DNA of 64,000 nt from Dorea_D hominis (GCF_014287705.1 NZ_JACOOY010000005.1:1-64000), one strand, 5' to 3'; positions 6,893 through 16,148 are shown, counted from the first letter of the stretch. Program-made: numbers and translations. The notes: generated from the letters alone by a model not told the origin.

Positions 6893-7903
6893 ATGGAGAT
6901 TCGTAAGTTAAGTCAGGAAGAGCATAACAAAGTGCGTCCATTGTATGAGAAAGTATTTACGGAGGACAGCAAAGGATTTGTGGATTATTATTTTTCGGAA
7001 AAAACGAGAGATAATGATATATATGTAGTGGAAGAAGATGGTGAGATCTGCGCAATGCTGCACCTGAATCCATATACATTAATGGTAAATGGTGTGGAAA
7101 AACAGGCGCATTACATCGTTGCAGTAGCGACAAGAAAGGAGTATCGCGGACGTGGGTTTATGGCGGCGCTGTTAAGGCGGGCACTTCAGGATATGTATGT
7201 ATCAGGAGAGAATTTTACATTCCTGATGCCGGCAGCAGAAGCAATCTATACACCACATGATTTCCGGACGGTTTATGAACAGGAACGCAGAGTATATAAT
7301 TTAGCAGATGCGGCGAAGAAAGAAGCGGCAGGCATTTGTATTCGCCCGCTTAAGGAAGAAGATTGCGATACACTTGCCGAGTGGGCAAATGAAAAGCTTG
7401 CGGCAGATAAAGATGTATATGTGAAACGTGACGGCGCATACTACCTAAGGTTAATGCGGGAATGTGACAGTGACGGTGGAAAACTGATGCTGTTTCAGAA
7501 TGAAACGGGGATTGAGGATTGCAGGATCTGGTTCCCGGATGAGGATGAAGATGAGACCCCGAAGATTATGACAAGGATTGTTGATGTACGCCGGATGTTG
7601 ATGTCGCTCAGATTGCAGGAACTGTTATGCGTATGTTTTACAGTAACCGATTCTGCTATTGAAGAGAATAACCGCACACTGGTGCTCACCGGAACAGAGA
7701 TTTCCGGGGCAATGCTGATGGATGGCAAACTGGAAAATTCCGAAGGGGAGATCCCGATTGCGGCACTTACAAGCTTTGTATTTGGTGCAAAGACAGTGGA
7801 AGAACTTTGTGAAGAGGACGGAGTCCATATGACCGAAAGAATGAAAGAGGAAATGAAAAAAATCATTCCTCTTTCTAAAATATACTTAAATGAAGTTGTA
7901 TAA
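6893..7903 (+). CDS. GNAT acetyltransferase, Eis-like
   Basis: 336 aa. The N-terminal half is a GNAT domain: acetyl-CoA binding motif A is visible as ATRKEYRGRGFMAALLRRAL (about residues 80-100, R/Q-x-x-G-x-G/A type). A second, poorly conserved GNAT-like segment follows (IRPLKEEDCDTLAEWANEKL), then a C-terminal sterol-carrier-like domain (about 230-336, with EISGAMLMDGKLENSEGEI). This three-part order is that of the Eis (enhanced intracellular survival) family, whose known members acetylate lysines or aminoglycosides. The substrate here cannot be read from sequence. It ends 30 bases before the convergent aminotransferase. Confidence 0.85.
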   Translation: MEIRKLSQEEHNKVRPLYEKVFTEDSKGFVDYYFSEKTRDNDIYVVEEDGEICAMLHLNPYTLMVNGVEKQAHYIVAVATRKEYRGRGFMAALLRRALQDMYVSGENFTFLMPAAEAIYTPHDFRTVYEQERRVYNLADAAKKEAAGICIRPLKEEDCDTLAEWANEKLAADKDVYVKRDGAYYLRLMRECDSDGGKLMLFQNETGIEDCRIWFPDEDEDETPKIMTRIVDVRRMLMSLRLQELLCVCFTVTDSAIEENNRTLVLTGTEISGAMLMDGKLENSEGEIPIAALTSFVFGAKTVEELCEEDGVHMTERMKEEMKKIIPLSKIYLNEVV

Positions 7904-7932
7904 TGCTTAACCGGAAAATGAAAGAAAAGTAC

Positions 7933-9021
7933 TTAAATCTGATTTAATACATCAAGAAGACGTCGGTTATCGGCAGGATTCATGATACAGAAACGGAAAA
8001 ATTCACCGGCTAATGATTCAAAAGAGGAGCAATCCCGGATCATGAGCCGGTTTTTGATTGCTTTTTCAAATACATCAAAGGAAGTAACTCCTTCTTTTAA
8101 AATCTCAACAAGAATAAAGTTCGCATAGGCTTTGTATGGTTTGAAGTTCAGATTATTCTTGAGTTCATCAAACATGTATGTGCGTTCGGAACAGATCAGT
8201 TCGCGGGTTTTCTTATAATAATCAGTATCGGAAAACATGCGCTCACCGGCATATGCGGCAATGCTGTTCAGACTCCATGGATTCTGGTAGAGAAGCAGAT
8301 CTTTTAAGAAAGCCTCATTGCTTGTCATACCATATCCGAAACGAAGCCCCGGGGCGGCATAGAATTTGGAGACGCCGCGGATGATCATGAAATTATCGTA
8401 TTTTGGAATAAGACTGACTGCGCTGACTGCTTCAATATCCGGTGCAAATTCTACATAAGTTTCATCGATCATAACAAAGATTCCGTATTCCCGGCAAGCT
8501 GCGAGGATACGTTCCATCTCACTTGTTGTGAGCGCAGAAGAAGTCGGGTTATTCGGATTGCAGATGATCGCAAGCTGATAGTCTGTTTTTAACGTCGTTA
8601 TAAAGTCATCGATATCTAATTGGAAATCCTGTTCCTTTTTTAGATTATAAAAATCCATGGAACCACCATTTAAAGATAATTCTCTGGCATATTCAGAATA
8701 AGTAGGTCCAAGTACCAGTGCCCTTTTCGGGGTGCGTGTGGAAATAAGAAGCGAGATCAGCTCTGTCGATCCGTTTCCTATAACAATATGATCGGCAGAT
8801 ACACCGGTGTATTTGCTGATTGCTTTTTTCAGAGATCTATAATCACGGTCCGGGTAACGTGTGATCACATCCAGATGCGAAGCCAGATCTTTCTTTAACT
8901 GCTCGGACAATCCAAGCGGGTTTACATTTGCACCGAAAGAGACGATTTCTTCTTTCGGAATATGATAATAGGCTTCGATCTGCTCCAGATCGCTTCCGTG
9001 AAATTCAGGTTTTTTATCCAT
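7933..9021 (-). CDS. PLP-dependent aminotransferase, threonine-phosphate decarboxylase-like
   Basis: 362 aa, fold type I. The PLP lysine is K219 in RGVSKFYAAPGLRFGYG; other cofactor contacts are N155 in CNPNNPT and D186 in IDETYVEF. The N-terminus HGSDLEQIEAYY...VSFGANVNPLG and the FYAAPGLR block resemble CobD/CobC (L-threonine-O-3-phosphate decarboxylase, which makes the cobalamin aminopropanol arm) more than HisC, where SKAFGLAG is usual. No cobalamin or histidine genes lie nearby, so the substrate is uncertain; a histidinol-phosphate aminotransferase role is the main alternative. Ribosome-binding site GGAAAGGAAC precedes the start on the minus strand. Confidence 0.85.
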   Translation of the reverse strand: MDKKPEFHGSDLEQIEAYYHIPKEEIVSFGANVNPLGLSEQLKKDLASHLDVITRYPDRDYRSLKKAISKYTGVSADHIVIGNGSTELISLLISTRTPKRALVLGPTYSEYARELSLNGGSMDFYNLKKEQDFQLDIDDFITTLKTDYQLAIICNPNNPTSSALTTSEMERILAACREYGIFVMIDETYVEFAPDIEAVSAVSLIPKYDNFMIIRGVSKFYAAPGLRFGYGMTSNEAFLKDLLLYQNPWSLNSIAAYAGERMFSDTDYYKKTRELICSERTYMFDELKNNLNFKPYKAYANFILVEILKEGVTSFDVFEKAIKNRLMIRDCSSFESLAGEFFRFCIMNPADNRRLLDVLNQI

Positions 9022-9068
9022 ATCTATGTTCCTTTCCGGGGTTATCCTTAGATTTTATTCTTACAGCA

Positions 9069-9128
9069 TTGCAATTACCAAACAAACAATGCTATAATTC
9101 ATTATAGTATGTTTTTTACAAAAAGCAA
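9069..9128. promoter_or_regulatory. Divergent promoter region with a palindromic centre
   Basis: Forward: TTGCAA (9069-9074), 18 bases, TATAAT (9093-9098), reading into the DUF5717 operon. Reverse: TTGCTT (9128-9123), 16 bases, TATAAT (9106-9101), reading into the aminotransferase. The two -10 boxes form an inverted repeat CTATAAT-TC-ATTATAG (9092-9107), so the promoters face each other head on and should compete. Confidence 0.55.
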
Positions 9129-9149
9129 CGAAAGATGCAGGTGTAAGTC

Positions 9150-12100
9150 TTGAAAAATAAGATACAAAGATTTTCTAAAGGAGACTTCAGCGTAGAACAG
9201 CCGGAAGTTGTGTTCGAAGAGACGAATCTGGTCATGATTATCGGCGAGGGAGAAGTATATAGAGGGAGTTTCTTAATAAAAAGTAATAATGACAGAAAGA
9301 TACGGGGAATATTATATCCGTCTTCTTTTCGTATCCATTTTAAAGATCAGGGATTTGACGGAGTCACATCCAGAATTGAATTTACTTATGATGGAAAGGG
9401 ATTAAAACCGGGACATGTAGAACGCGGTAAGATCACGGTCGTATGTTCCGGAGGTGAATATGAGCTTGCTTTTACAGCGATCATCGAAAAGCCATATGTT
9501 ATGACAACTTATGGTAAAGTACAGAGTACAGATGATTTCAGGAAGCTTGCGATCAAGGATTTCTCGGAAGCAGGAAGACTGTTCCGCTCCAGAGAATTTT
9601 ACGAGATTGTCAAATATGAGAATGAGCGGACGTTTTATCTCTATGATAATATGCGAAAATGGTCGCTCGGCGAACAGGCAATGGAAGAGTTCCTTGTCGG
9701 TATTAAGCAGAAAGAATGTATTTTCCTGACGCTGCAGGGAGAAGGAATGCTCTTTGAAGATATCAAAGAACCGAATAAAGGAACGATTACGATCGTAAAG
9801 AACACATGGGGCTTCATGCCGATCCATATTGAGACAGAAGGAGCGTTTTTACGTGTTACCAAGCCGGATCTGACAACAGAAGATTTTGTCGGAAACAGTT
9901 ATGAGATGGAATATCTGGTACGTCCGGAATATTTGCATGGCGGAAGAAACTATGGAACGATCCGGTTCATTACTCCGTATGAGGCATTGTCCTACGAGAT
10001 TGAAGTATTACAGAATCAGGAATATGATGAGGAACATTATGTACCGGAACTGTTATATGCGCAGTCTTTAAAAGAATATATCGGTTATATGGCAGGACGT
10101 ATCGAGCTGGATACATGGGTGGAGAATGCGATTGAAAATGTTGCCGCTATCCGCAGAATTAAGCCGATGAGTGAGATTTACCAGCTTCTGCAGGCACATG
10201 TTTATATTATTGGTAAGAAGTTTGAAGAAGCAAAATGGATTTTGGAGAATTATAACTATAACCGTTTCGCAATCGGAAAGGATCCGATCACAAACTGTTA
10301 TTACCTGTTCCTGACGGCGCTGATTCGTGAGAATGACAGCCATATGGAGCGTGTACTGGATGAGATTGGCAAGACCTATATGCGCCATCAGGATTCCTGG
10401 CTGCTTCTCTATATGATTTTACAGATAGACGGAAGATACAAGAATCCATACAAGAGATTGGAAGTGCTGGAACAGCAGTTTGAGTTTGAAACACATGGTG
10501 TTATGTTCTATCTGGAAGCTTATTTGTGCTATCAGGCGAAGCCGACACTTCTGAAAAAGCTTGGCAAATTTGAATTACAGGTGTTGAATTTTGCAACCAA
10601 ATATCGGCTGATGACGAAGGAACTGGCATTATATGTGGCGAATTTTGCAAGTCAGCATAAGTCCTACAGTGATTTGTTATTCCGCATTTTAGAGCGGATT
10701 TATAAGGTTTATAAAGATCCGATGATACTCAATACGATCTGTATTCTTCTGATCAAGGGAAATAAGAATCAGAAAAAATATTTTCACTGGTATCAGGAAG
10801 CAGTAGATTCCGAGCTTAAGATTGCCCAGTTATATGAGTATTATATGAATACTTTGGATCCATCCAGTGTAAACGGACCGCTTCCGAAGTCTGTTTTCCT
10901 GTATTTTATGCATGGAAATACACTCGGATACGAGAAGGCTGCATTTCTTTACGCTAATCTTCTGACTTATGAAGCAGACAGTGAAGAACTGTATGAAGGA
11001 TACAAAGAGCAGATGAAGACATTTGCGATGGATCAGCTCAGAAAGCGACATATCACAGAATATCTTCGTATTTTATATAAGCATTTCTGTACTGAAGATA
11101 TGGATTCCGAGCATATGGAAGCAATGCGCGATGTCTGCTACGCATATTCGATCTCAACGAAAGTGCCACATATGAACTGTGTGCTTGTCATTGAGAAGAA
11201 TGGAGAAATCAGACAGCGTGTCCCATATACCGAAGATGAGCCGGTGATTGTCTATCTGTATGACAAAGAAGCAAGGATCATCTGGGAGTCGATAGAGGGA
11301 CGTTATTATACGGATTCTATTCCATATGAGACAAAGCGTCTGTTCTATGAACCGAGATTTCTGGAAATCTGCAAGAAATATGGTGCATCTGTCGGCAAAT
11401 GGAAAGACAGCGAGGAGAAAGAGACTCCGACTTTTGAAAATATTTATGTTAAAGGCTTAAGCTATTTTGAAGATAAAGATGTGTTCTGCATTTGCAGCAG
11501 AAGAATCCGGGAAGAGAATTACGAAGAAGATGATTTCCTGACGTATCTGTGTTTTGAGATGTTCCGCAGACATCAGTATGACAAAGCAACGCTGACTTAT
11601 CTGGCAAATTATTACTGTGGTGCAACTGCAGATATGAAGCGGCTCTGGAAAGTGCTGCGGGAATATCAGGTTGCATCCGGCAAGATCAGTGAACGGATCA
11701 TTACGCAGATGTTATTTTCAGAAGATATGTTTGATGAGGAAGCTATTTTTGAAGATTATTATCTGTCTGATAATGTATATTTTCGGCTGAAACAGGCATA
11801 CCTGACGTATGCGTCAAGAGAGTATGTAATAAATGGCAGAGATACGAAATCCAGTGTTTTTGAGATCATTGCTAACGAGTGTGAGAAGAAGGAAACGCTG
11901 CCGGATATCTGCAAGATTGCGCTACTTAAGTACTATGCCGGCAGAAAATATCCGGATGAACTGGAAGAAGTTCTGCACAGAGAACTTCGGAGACTGACGG
12001 AAAAGCAGCTGATCTTTCCGTTCTATATGAAGTACCGGGCGCAGTGGCTGACAGAGCTTCAGTTGTATGATCGTACTATGCTGGCATACCGTGCGGAGCC

Positions 12101-12440
12101 GGGACATAAGGTGAAGCTGTTTTACAAGATCCGCAAAGGTGGGAAAGAGACACTTGGATATAAGACAGAGAATCTGCTCCCGGCATATGAGAATATTTAT
12201 GTAAAACAGTTCGTGTTGTATGAAGATGAAGAACTGCATTATTATTTCCAGGATACGATTGGAAATGAAATCACAACAACGGAGAAGAAAGTGCTGACGA
12301 ATGCGCATACAGTGAAGACCGGCAAATACGGAAAACTGAATGCAATGCTTTCTATGTCCCCTGCGAACCAGAGAAAAGCGATCATGGATTTTGAAGAGGA
12401 AGAGAAGATGGCAGACAGTCTTTTTAGGATGTATGAATAA
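9150..12440 (+). CDS. DUF5717 family giant protein, unknown function
   Basis: 1096 aa, start TTG 9150 (GCAGGTG upstream). No signal peptide or membrane helix, so cytoplasmic. Residues about 15-115 form an Ig-like beta domain (EGEVYRGSFLIKSNNDRKIR and following strands); about 120-290 hold a second mixed segment ending in strands near YGTIRFITPYEALSYEIEVL; about 300-660 are helical, solenoid-like repeats (PMSEIYQLLQAHVYIIGKKF, with TPR-like spacing); two related beta segments lie near 673-740 (RVPYTEDEPVIVYLYDKEAR) and 965-1050 (HKVKLFYKIRKGGKETLGYK), separated by more helices. I recall this as DUF5717, common in Lachnospiraceae. It is 18 bases from the Hsp70-like gene, so the two are one operon. 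The architecture suggests a large scaffold or adaptor; no catalytic motif is visible. Confidence 0.75.
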   Translation: MKNKIQRFSKGDFSVEQPEVVFEETNLVMIIGEGEVYRGSFLIKSNNDRKIRGILYPSSFRIHFKDQGFDGVTSRIEFTYDGKGLKPGHVERGKITVVCSGGEYELAFTAIIEKPYVMTTYGKVQSTDDFRKLAIKDFSEAGRLFRSREFYEIVKYENERTFYLYDNMRKWSLGEQAMEEFLVGIKQKECIFLTLQGEGMLFEDIKEPNKGTITIVKNTWGFMPIHIETEGAFLRVTKPDLTTEDFVGNSYEMEYLVRPEYLHGGRNYGTIRFITPYEALSYEIEVLQNQEYDEEHYVPELLYAQSLKEYIGYMAGRIELDTWVENAIENVAAIRRIKPMSEIYQLLQAHVYIIGKKFEEAKWILENYNYNRFAIGKDPITNCYYLFLTALIRENDSHMERVLDEIGKTYMRHQDSWLLLYMILQIDGRYKNPYKRLEVLEQQFEFETHGVMFYLEAYLCYQAKPTLLKKLGKFELQVLNFATKYRLMTKELALYVANFASQHKSYSDLLFRILERIYKVYKDPMILNTICILLIKGNKNQKKYFHWYQEAVDSELKIAQLYEYYMNTLDPSSVNGPLPKSVFLYFMHGNTLGYEKAAFLYANLLTYEADSEELYEGYKEQMKTFAMDQLRKRHITEYLRILYKHFCTEDMDSEHMEAMRDVCYAYSISTKVPHMNCVLVIEKNGEIRQRVPYTEDEPVIVYLYDKEARIIWESIEGRYYTDSIPYETKRLFYEPRFLEICKKYGASVGKWKDSEEKETPTFENIYVKGLSYFEDKDVFCICSRRIREENYEEDDFLTYLCFEMFRRHQYDKATLTYLANYYCGATADMKRLWKVLREYQVASGKISERIITQMLFSEDMFDEEAIFEDYYLSDNVYFRLKQAYLTYASREYVINGRDTKSSVFEIIANECEKKETLPDICKIALLKYYAGRKYPDELEEVLHRELRRLTEKQLIFPFYMKYRAQWLTELQLYDRTMLAYRAEPGHKVKLFYKIRKGGKETLGYKTENLLPAYENIYVKQFVLYEDEELHYYFQDTIGNEITTTEKKVLTNAHTVKTGKYGKLNAMLSMSPANQRKAIMDFEEEEKMADSLFRMYE

Positions 12441-12458
12441 CAGAGAGGAAGAAATAAC

Positions 12459-13742
12459 GTGAGAAGAGGCAGTATTATTGGCTATGATCTGAATGAAAAT
12501 ACCTGTCAGATCAGTTATTACGATGAGAAAAGCGATGAACCGCAGACGTTTGAGTGTGCACAGGGACAGTCGCTGATCCCTCTGAAATTAGGTTATATAA
12601 AAGAACAATGGGTATATGGAAAGGAAGCAGAACTGCTGGAACAGAAGAATCCGTCCTGCGTGGTGTCAGATCTGTTCGGCAAGGCAGTGCAGCGTAAGAA
12701 AGTGCGGATTGGAAGTAAAGTCCACGATGCAGTCTGGCTTCTGGCAAAATTCGTAGGACTTACACTGGAGGATTTTGAAGATATCCGGTTTATTACATTT
12801 TCTACGCCATATACGAATATTGATATGTCTAAGATGCTCAAAGGAATCGGCAGGCATCTTGGCGTAGACAAGGAGAATATTTACGTGCAGGATTACAAAG
12901 AAGGATTCTGCCACTATATGTTTTATCAGCCAAAAGAGCTGTGGCAGTATGAATCAGCGATGTTTTTCTGCGATGGACAGACGATCAGAGCGTATATGCT
13001 CCGGAGGATGAATGTGGCAAATGGTCAGAACCGTGATATGTTTGTGACGGTAGATGAAGTCGCAAGTGCGCAGATCCAGGAGATGGAAGCGATTTACCCT
13101 GTGCTGAATAGGGAAAAAGCGAAGAGCGCGGATGAAAGTTTTCGTCTGTTTATCCAGAATGTGTTTGAGAAAAAGGTCGTATCGTCTGTGTACCTGACTG
13201 GGGCGGCATTTGAAAATAAATGGTATCCGAATTCATTGAAAGTGCTCTGCAATGGAAGACGTGCATTCGTGGGTGATAATCTGTACAGTAAAGGTGCCTG
13301 CTACACTTCCATGCGAAAATATCGCAATTATAATGAAGGACCGGTATATCTGGATGACACACGCATGACAGAACAGATCAGTCTGCGTATGCGCATTGGT
13401 GGCAAAGAAGGATGGTATCCGGTCGTTGCTTGGGGAACACACTGGTATGAAGCAGATGGACAATGGGAGGTAATCCTGGAAGATACATCTGATATTGAGA
13501 TTCATGTGGAGACTCTTGCCGGAGATGAACTCCAGGTAGAAAAAGTATCTCTGGATGGTCTGAAAGAGCGGAGAGATTATTCGCTCCGCCTGCGGATCGA
13601 AGTGATGTTTCTGGATGAAAGAACCTGTAAGATGACATTCAAGGATGTCGGCTTTGGAGAATTTTTTGAAGCTTCGGATTTTCAGGTGGAAAAGGTTATA
13701 CATTTAGGAGGAATCAATGGGCAGTTTAATTCTATGTCATAA
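12459..13742 (+). CDS. DUF5716 family protein with Hsp70/actin-like ATPase features
   Basis: 427 aa, GTG start with AGAGGAAG upstream. Read against DnaK, the motifs fall in the right order: phosphate-1 loop IIGYDLNENTCQISYY (about 6-21, like IGIDLGTTNSCV); RFITFSTPYTN...KMLKGIGRHLGV (about 108-132, like ITVPAYFND...AGRIAGL); IYVQDYKEGFCHYMF (about 142-156, like INEPTAAALAYG); phosphate-2 AMFFCDGQTIRAYML (about 168-182, like DLGGGTFDVS); adenosine motif VVSSVYLTGAAF (about 240); and LYSKGACYTSM (like AVAIGAA). The C-terminal part has a DnaK substrate-domain-like segment (SLDGLKERRDYSLRLRIEV then KDVGFGEFFEA). Loops are degenerate, so ATP hydrolysis is uncertain. No helical lid. Overlaps the next gene by 26 bases. 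Confidence 0.7.
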   Translation: MRRGSIIGYDLNENTCQISYYDEKSDEPQTFECAQGQSLIPLKLGYIKEQWVYGKEAELLEQKNPSCVVSDLFGKAVQRKKVRIGSKVHDAVWLLAKFVGLTLEDFEDIRFITFSTPYTNIDMSKMLKGIGRHLGVDKENIYVQDYKEGFCHYMFYQPKELWQYESAMFFCDGQTIRAYMLRRMNVANGQNRDMFVTVDEVASAQIQEMEAIYPVLNREKAKSADESFRLFIQNVFEKKVVSSVYLTGAAFENKWYPNSLKVLCNGRRAFVGDNLYSKGACYTSMRKYRNYNEGPVYLDDTRMTEQISLRMRIGGKEGWYPVVAWGTHWYEADGQWEVILEDTSDIEIHVETLAGDELQVEKVSLDGLKERRDYSLRLRIEVMFLDERTCKMTFKDVGFGEFFEASDFQVEKVIHLGGINGQFNSMS

Positions 13743-14487
13743 AAAACATGCCAGACAACCATATGTGATTGCCAGAGGCCATATCAGGATCTATACATTA
13801 GAGGAGCTGTGTTATTTCATCTGTAATAATCTCTATCTGATCGACTATACACTGATCAACAGACAGCTGTGTGAGTGGATCAGGACGGAGCTGCAGATGT
13901 ATGAACTTGCAGATGCGCTGCAGGAAGAGCTGGATAACCATTGCACGGAAGAAGATTTTATTCTTAAGATATTGCAGCAGTCAACAATGTATGCATCTTC
14001 GGAGATTATAAAGATACAGAGTATTCTGGAAAAGCTGCAGGACCAGAGAGAAGTGGAGAGATTCAAGCTGAAAGCGGACAGCCTGATGAAAAACGGAGAA
14101 TATGCAGATGCGATTCTTGTTTACCGGACGATCATTGATGGTAAGCGGGATGATTCGGTAGGAAAGCCGTTTTATGCAAAAGTGTATGGTTGTCTGGGAA
14201 GTGCATACGGCAGACTTTTTTTGTATGAGGAAGCGGCACAGGCGTATGAAGAATCTTACAAACTGCAGGAGAACGAAGATGTGTTAAAAGCGTATCTTTA
14301 CTGCAACTATCATGCGCTTCCGGAGGAAGAGTATACAAAGATGTTGTCAGGCAATTCCAGATATCTTGGTATTGATGCGGAATTAAAAGAAAAAAGAGCG
14401 GATATCCGTGCCGATATTGAGATTGGAGAAGAAGGAAAAGAAATTGAATACCGAAAACGCCGATATCGTGGGATTGACAAGAAATAA
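13717..14487 (+). CDS. TPR-repeat protein, third gene of the DUF5717/DUF5716 operon
   Basis: 256 aa; TAGGAGG upstream of ATG 13717, inside the end of the preceding gene, which implies translational coupling. Residues 1-50 form a short conserved-looking domain (MGSLILCHKKHARQPYVIAR, then TLEELCYFICNNLYLID). About 60-125 are helical and acidic. About 125-200 hold TPR units (ADSLMKNGEYADAILVYRTI and GSAYGRLFLYEEAAQAYEES). The tail is charged. TPR proteins commonly dock to Hsp70 proteins, which fits the neighbour. Family name unknown to me; function unknown. Confidence 0.75.
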   Translation: MGSLILCHKKHARQPYVIARGHIRIYTLEELCYFICNNLYLIDYTLINRQLCEWIRTELQMYELADALQEELDNHCTEEDFILKILQQSTMYASSEIIKIQSILEKLQDQREVERFKLKADSLMKNGEYADAILVYRTIIDGKRDDSVGKPFYAKVYGCLGSAYGRLFLYEEAAQAYEESYKLQENEDVLKAYLYCNYHALPEEEYTKMLSGNSRYLGIDAELKEKRADIRADIEIGEEGKEIEYRKRRYRGIDKK

Positions 14488-14502
14488 AGAATATGATACT
14501 AT
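14474..14502 (+). promoter_or_regulatory. Promoter of the amino acid ABC transporter
   Basis: TTGACA (14474-14479), 17-base spacer, TACTAT (14497-14502). The -35 box lies inside the last codons of the TPR gene, giving a leader of about 90 bases before the binding-protein gene. Confidence 0.6.
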
Positions 14503-14600
14503 AACAGAGCAATTTAGCGTGGTAAAGCAATCAATTGATGAATTGATAAAACAACGCAGTGTGCAAAGCAGACATACCATGAATACAGGAGGATGAAGTT

Positions 14601-15422
14601 ATGAAAAAAAGACTGGCAATGGTGCTTGCAGTGACGTTACTTGCAATGACAGTGTTCGTAGGCTGTGGAAGCAAGGATAATAGCTCTGACAAAAATAGTA
14701 AGAAAGAATATACCGAGAAGAAGTCCGGTGACAAATTTACCGTAGGATTTGACCAGGATTTCCCACCGATGGGATTTGTTGGTGACGATGGCGAATATAC
14801 AGGATTCGATCTGGAACTGGCACAGGAAGTGTGCAAGAGACAGGGATGGAAGTATGTCGCAAAACCAATCGCATGGGATTCGAAAGATGCAGAATTAAAA
14901 TCCGGTGGAATTGACTGTATCTGGAACGGATTTACCATGGATGGAAGAGAAGATAAGTATACATGGTCCAAACCATATCTTAACAATGAACAGGTATTTG
15001 TAGTCAGAAAAGATTCTGGTATCAAATCCGAAAAAGATCTGGAAGGAAAAGTCGTAGACGTTCAGACAGATTCTTCTGCACAGGCTGCGTTAAAAGAAAA
15101 GGCAGATCTGTCTTCAACTTTTGGCAATCTGGAAGTTGTAGCAGATTATAATACAGGACTTATGAATCTGGAATCCGGATCCGCAGATGCAGTTGCTATG
15201 GATACAGTTGTAGCTGCTTACCAGATTGAGAAGAGAAAAGCTGATTTCACAATCTTGGATTATGAGATTGCAGCAGAGGAATACGGAGTAGGATTTGCCA
15301 AAGGAAATAAAGCAGTCCGTGATCAGGTAGAGAGCACATTGGAAGAGATGGCAAAAGACGGAACGATGGCTAAGATTTCCCAAAAGTGGTTTAAGAAAGA
15401 TATTACGATCATTGGTAAATAA
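14601..15422 (+). CDS. Polar amino acid ABC transporter, substrate-binding lipoprotein
   Basis: 273 aa; GGAGGATGAAGTT precedes the ATG. Lipoprotein signal peptide with lipobox VFVGCGSK (Cys at about 24), a low-complexity charged linker (residues 27-43), then an SBP family 3 domain: FTVGFDQDFPPMGFVGDDGE, TGFDLELAQEVCKRQGW, and the ligand-contact stretch IDCIWNGFTMDGRED. These are typical of glutamine/cystine/arginine-type receptors; the exact amino acid cannot be read. It feeds the permease at 15498 and the ATPase at 16160. A hairpin terminator follows, so it should be made in excess over the membrane parts. Confidence 0.92.
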   Translation: MKKRLAMVLAVTLLAMTVFVGCGSKDNSSDKNSKKEYTEKKSGDKFTVGFDQDFPPMGFVGDDGEYTGFDLELAQEVCKRQGWKYVAKPIAWDSKDAELKSGGIDCIWNGFTMDGREDKYTWSKPYLNNEQVFVVRKDSGIKSEKDLEGKVVDVQTDSSAQAALKEKADLSSTFGNLEVVADYNTGLMNLESGSADAVAMDTVVAAYQIEKRKADFTILDYEIAAEEYGVGFAKGNKAVRDQVESTLEEMAKDGTMAKISQKWFKKDITIIGK

Positions 15423-15448
15423 TTAAAATAATTATAAAATAATCAAAA

Positions 15449-15477
15449 GGGGCTGTCTTTACAGACGGCCCATTTTT
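15449..15477 (+). terminator. Intercistronic terminator/attenuator after the binding-protein gene
   Basis: GGGCTGTC and GACGGCCC form an eight-base-pair stem (one G-U) with a six-base loop, followed by ATTTTT. Placed between binding protein and permease, it should lower downstream expression. Confidence 0.75.
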
Positions 15478-15497
15478 CTAGGAGAGGAGACATTCCT

Positions 15498-16148
15498 ATG
15501 ACAGTATCAATTATGTTATCGAAGCTGGGGGAAGGAATGGTAGTCACATTAATGCTTTTTGCAGTGACACTGTTGTTTTCATTACCGCTTGGGCTTCTGG
15601 TTTCGTTTGGACGTATGGCAAAAAATGTAGTTATCCGTACTATTTTTAAGGCATACATATCGATCATGCGTGGAACGCCGCTCATGTTACAGCTTATGGT
15701 AATTTATTTCGGCCCATATTATATATTCGGCATCACAAACAGTCCAAGCTGGAAGAACAGTGCAGTAGCAATCGGATTTGTGTTAAACTATGCGGCATAT
15801 TTTGCCGAAATCTACAGAGGTGGCATTGAATCCATGCCGAAAGGACAGTATGAAGCTGCACAGATATTAGGATACAGCAAGGCACAGACATTTATGCGCA
15901 TTATTCTTCCGCAGGTAATCAAGATCATCCTTCCATCTATTACGAATGAGACGATTACACTTGTGAAGGACACATCCCTTGCATTTACAATCGGAATTAT
16001 GGAGATGTTTACAATCTCTAAAGCACTGGCTGCATCACAGACGACGATGCTTCCATATGTATTTGCGGGAATTTTCTATTATGTATTTAACCTGATTGTG
16101 GCATTTTTGCTTGAGCTTCTGGAAAAGAAACTGAATTATTATAGATAG
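15498..16148 (+). CDS. Polar amino acid ABC transporter permease
   Basis: 216 aa, inner-membrane subunit with about five hydrophobic helices (first, MVVTLMLFAVTLLFSLPLGL). The cytoplasmic EAA loop that contacts the ATPase is clear: YEAAQILGYSKAQTFMRIIL, followed by PQ. The His/Glu/Gln/Arg family signature MRGTPLMLQLMVIYF is present. GGAGAGGAGACATT precedes the start. A single permease type in the cluster implies a homodimer. Confidence 0.93.
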   Translation: MTVSIMLSKLGEGMVVTLMLFAVTLLFSLPLGLLVSFGRMAKNVVIRTIFKAYISIMRGTPLMLQLMVIYFGPYYIFGITNSPSWKNSAVAIGFVLNYAAYFAEIYRGGIESMPKGQYEAAQILGYSKAQTFMRIILPQVIKIILPSITNETITLVKDTSLAFTIGIMEMFTISKALAASQTTMLPYVFAGIFYYVFNLIVAFLLELLEKKLNYYR

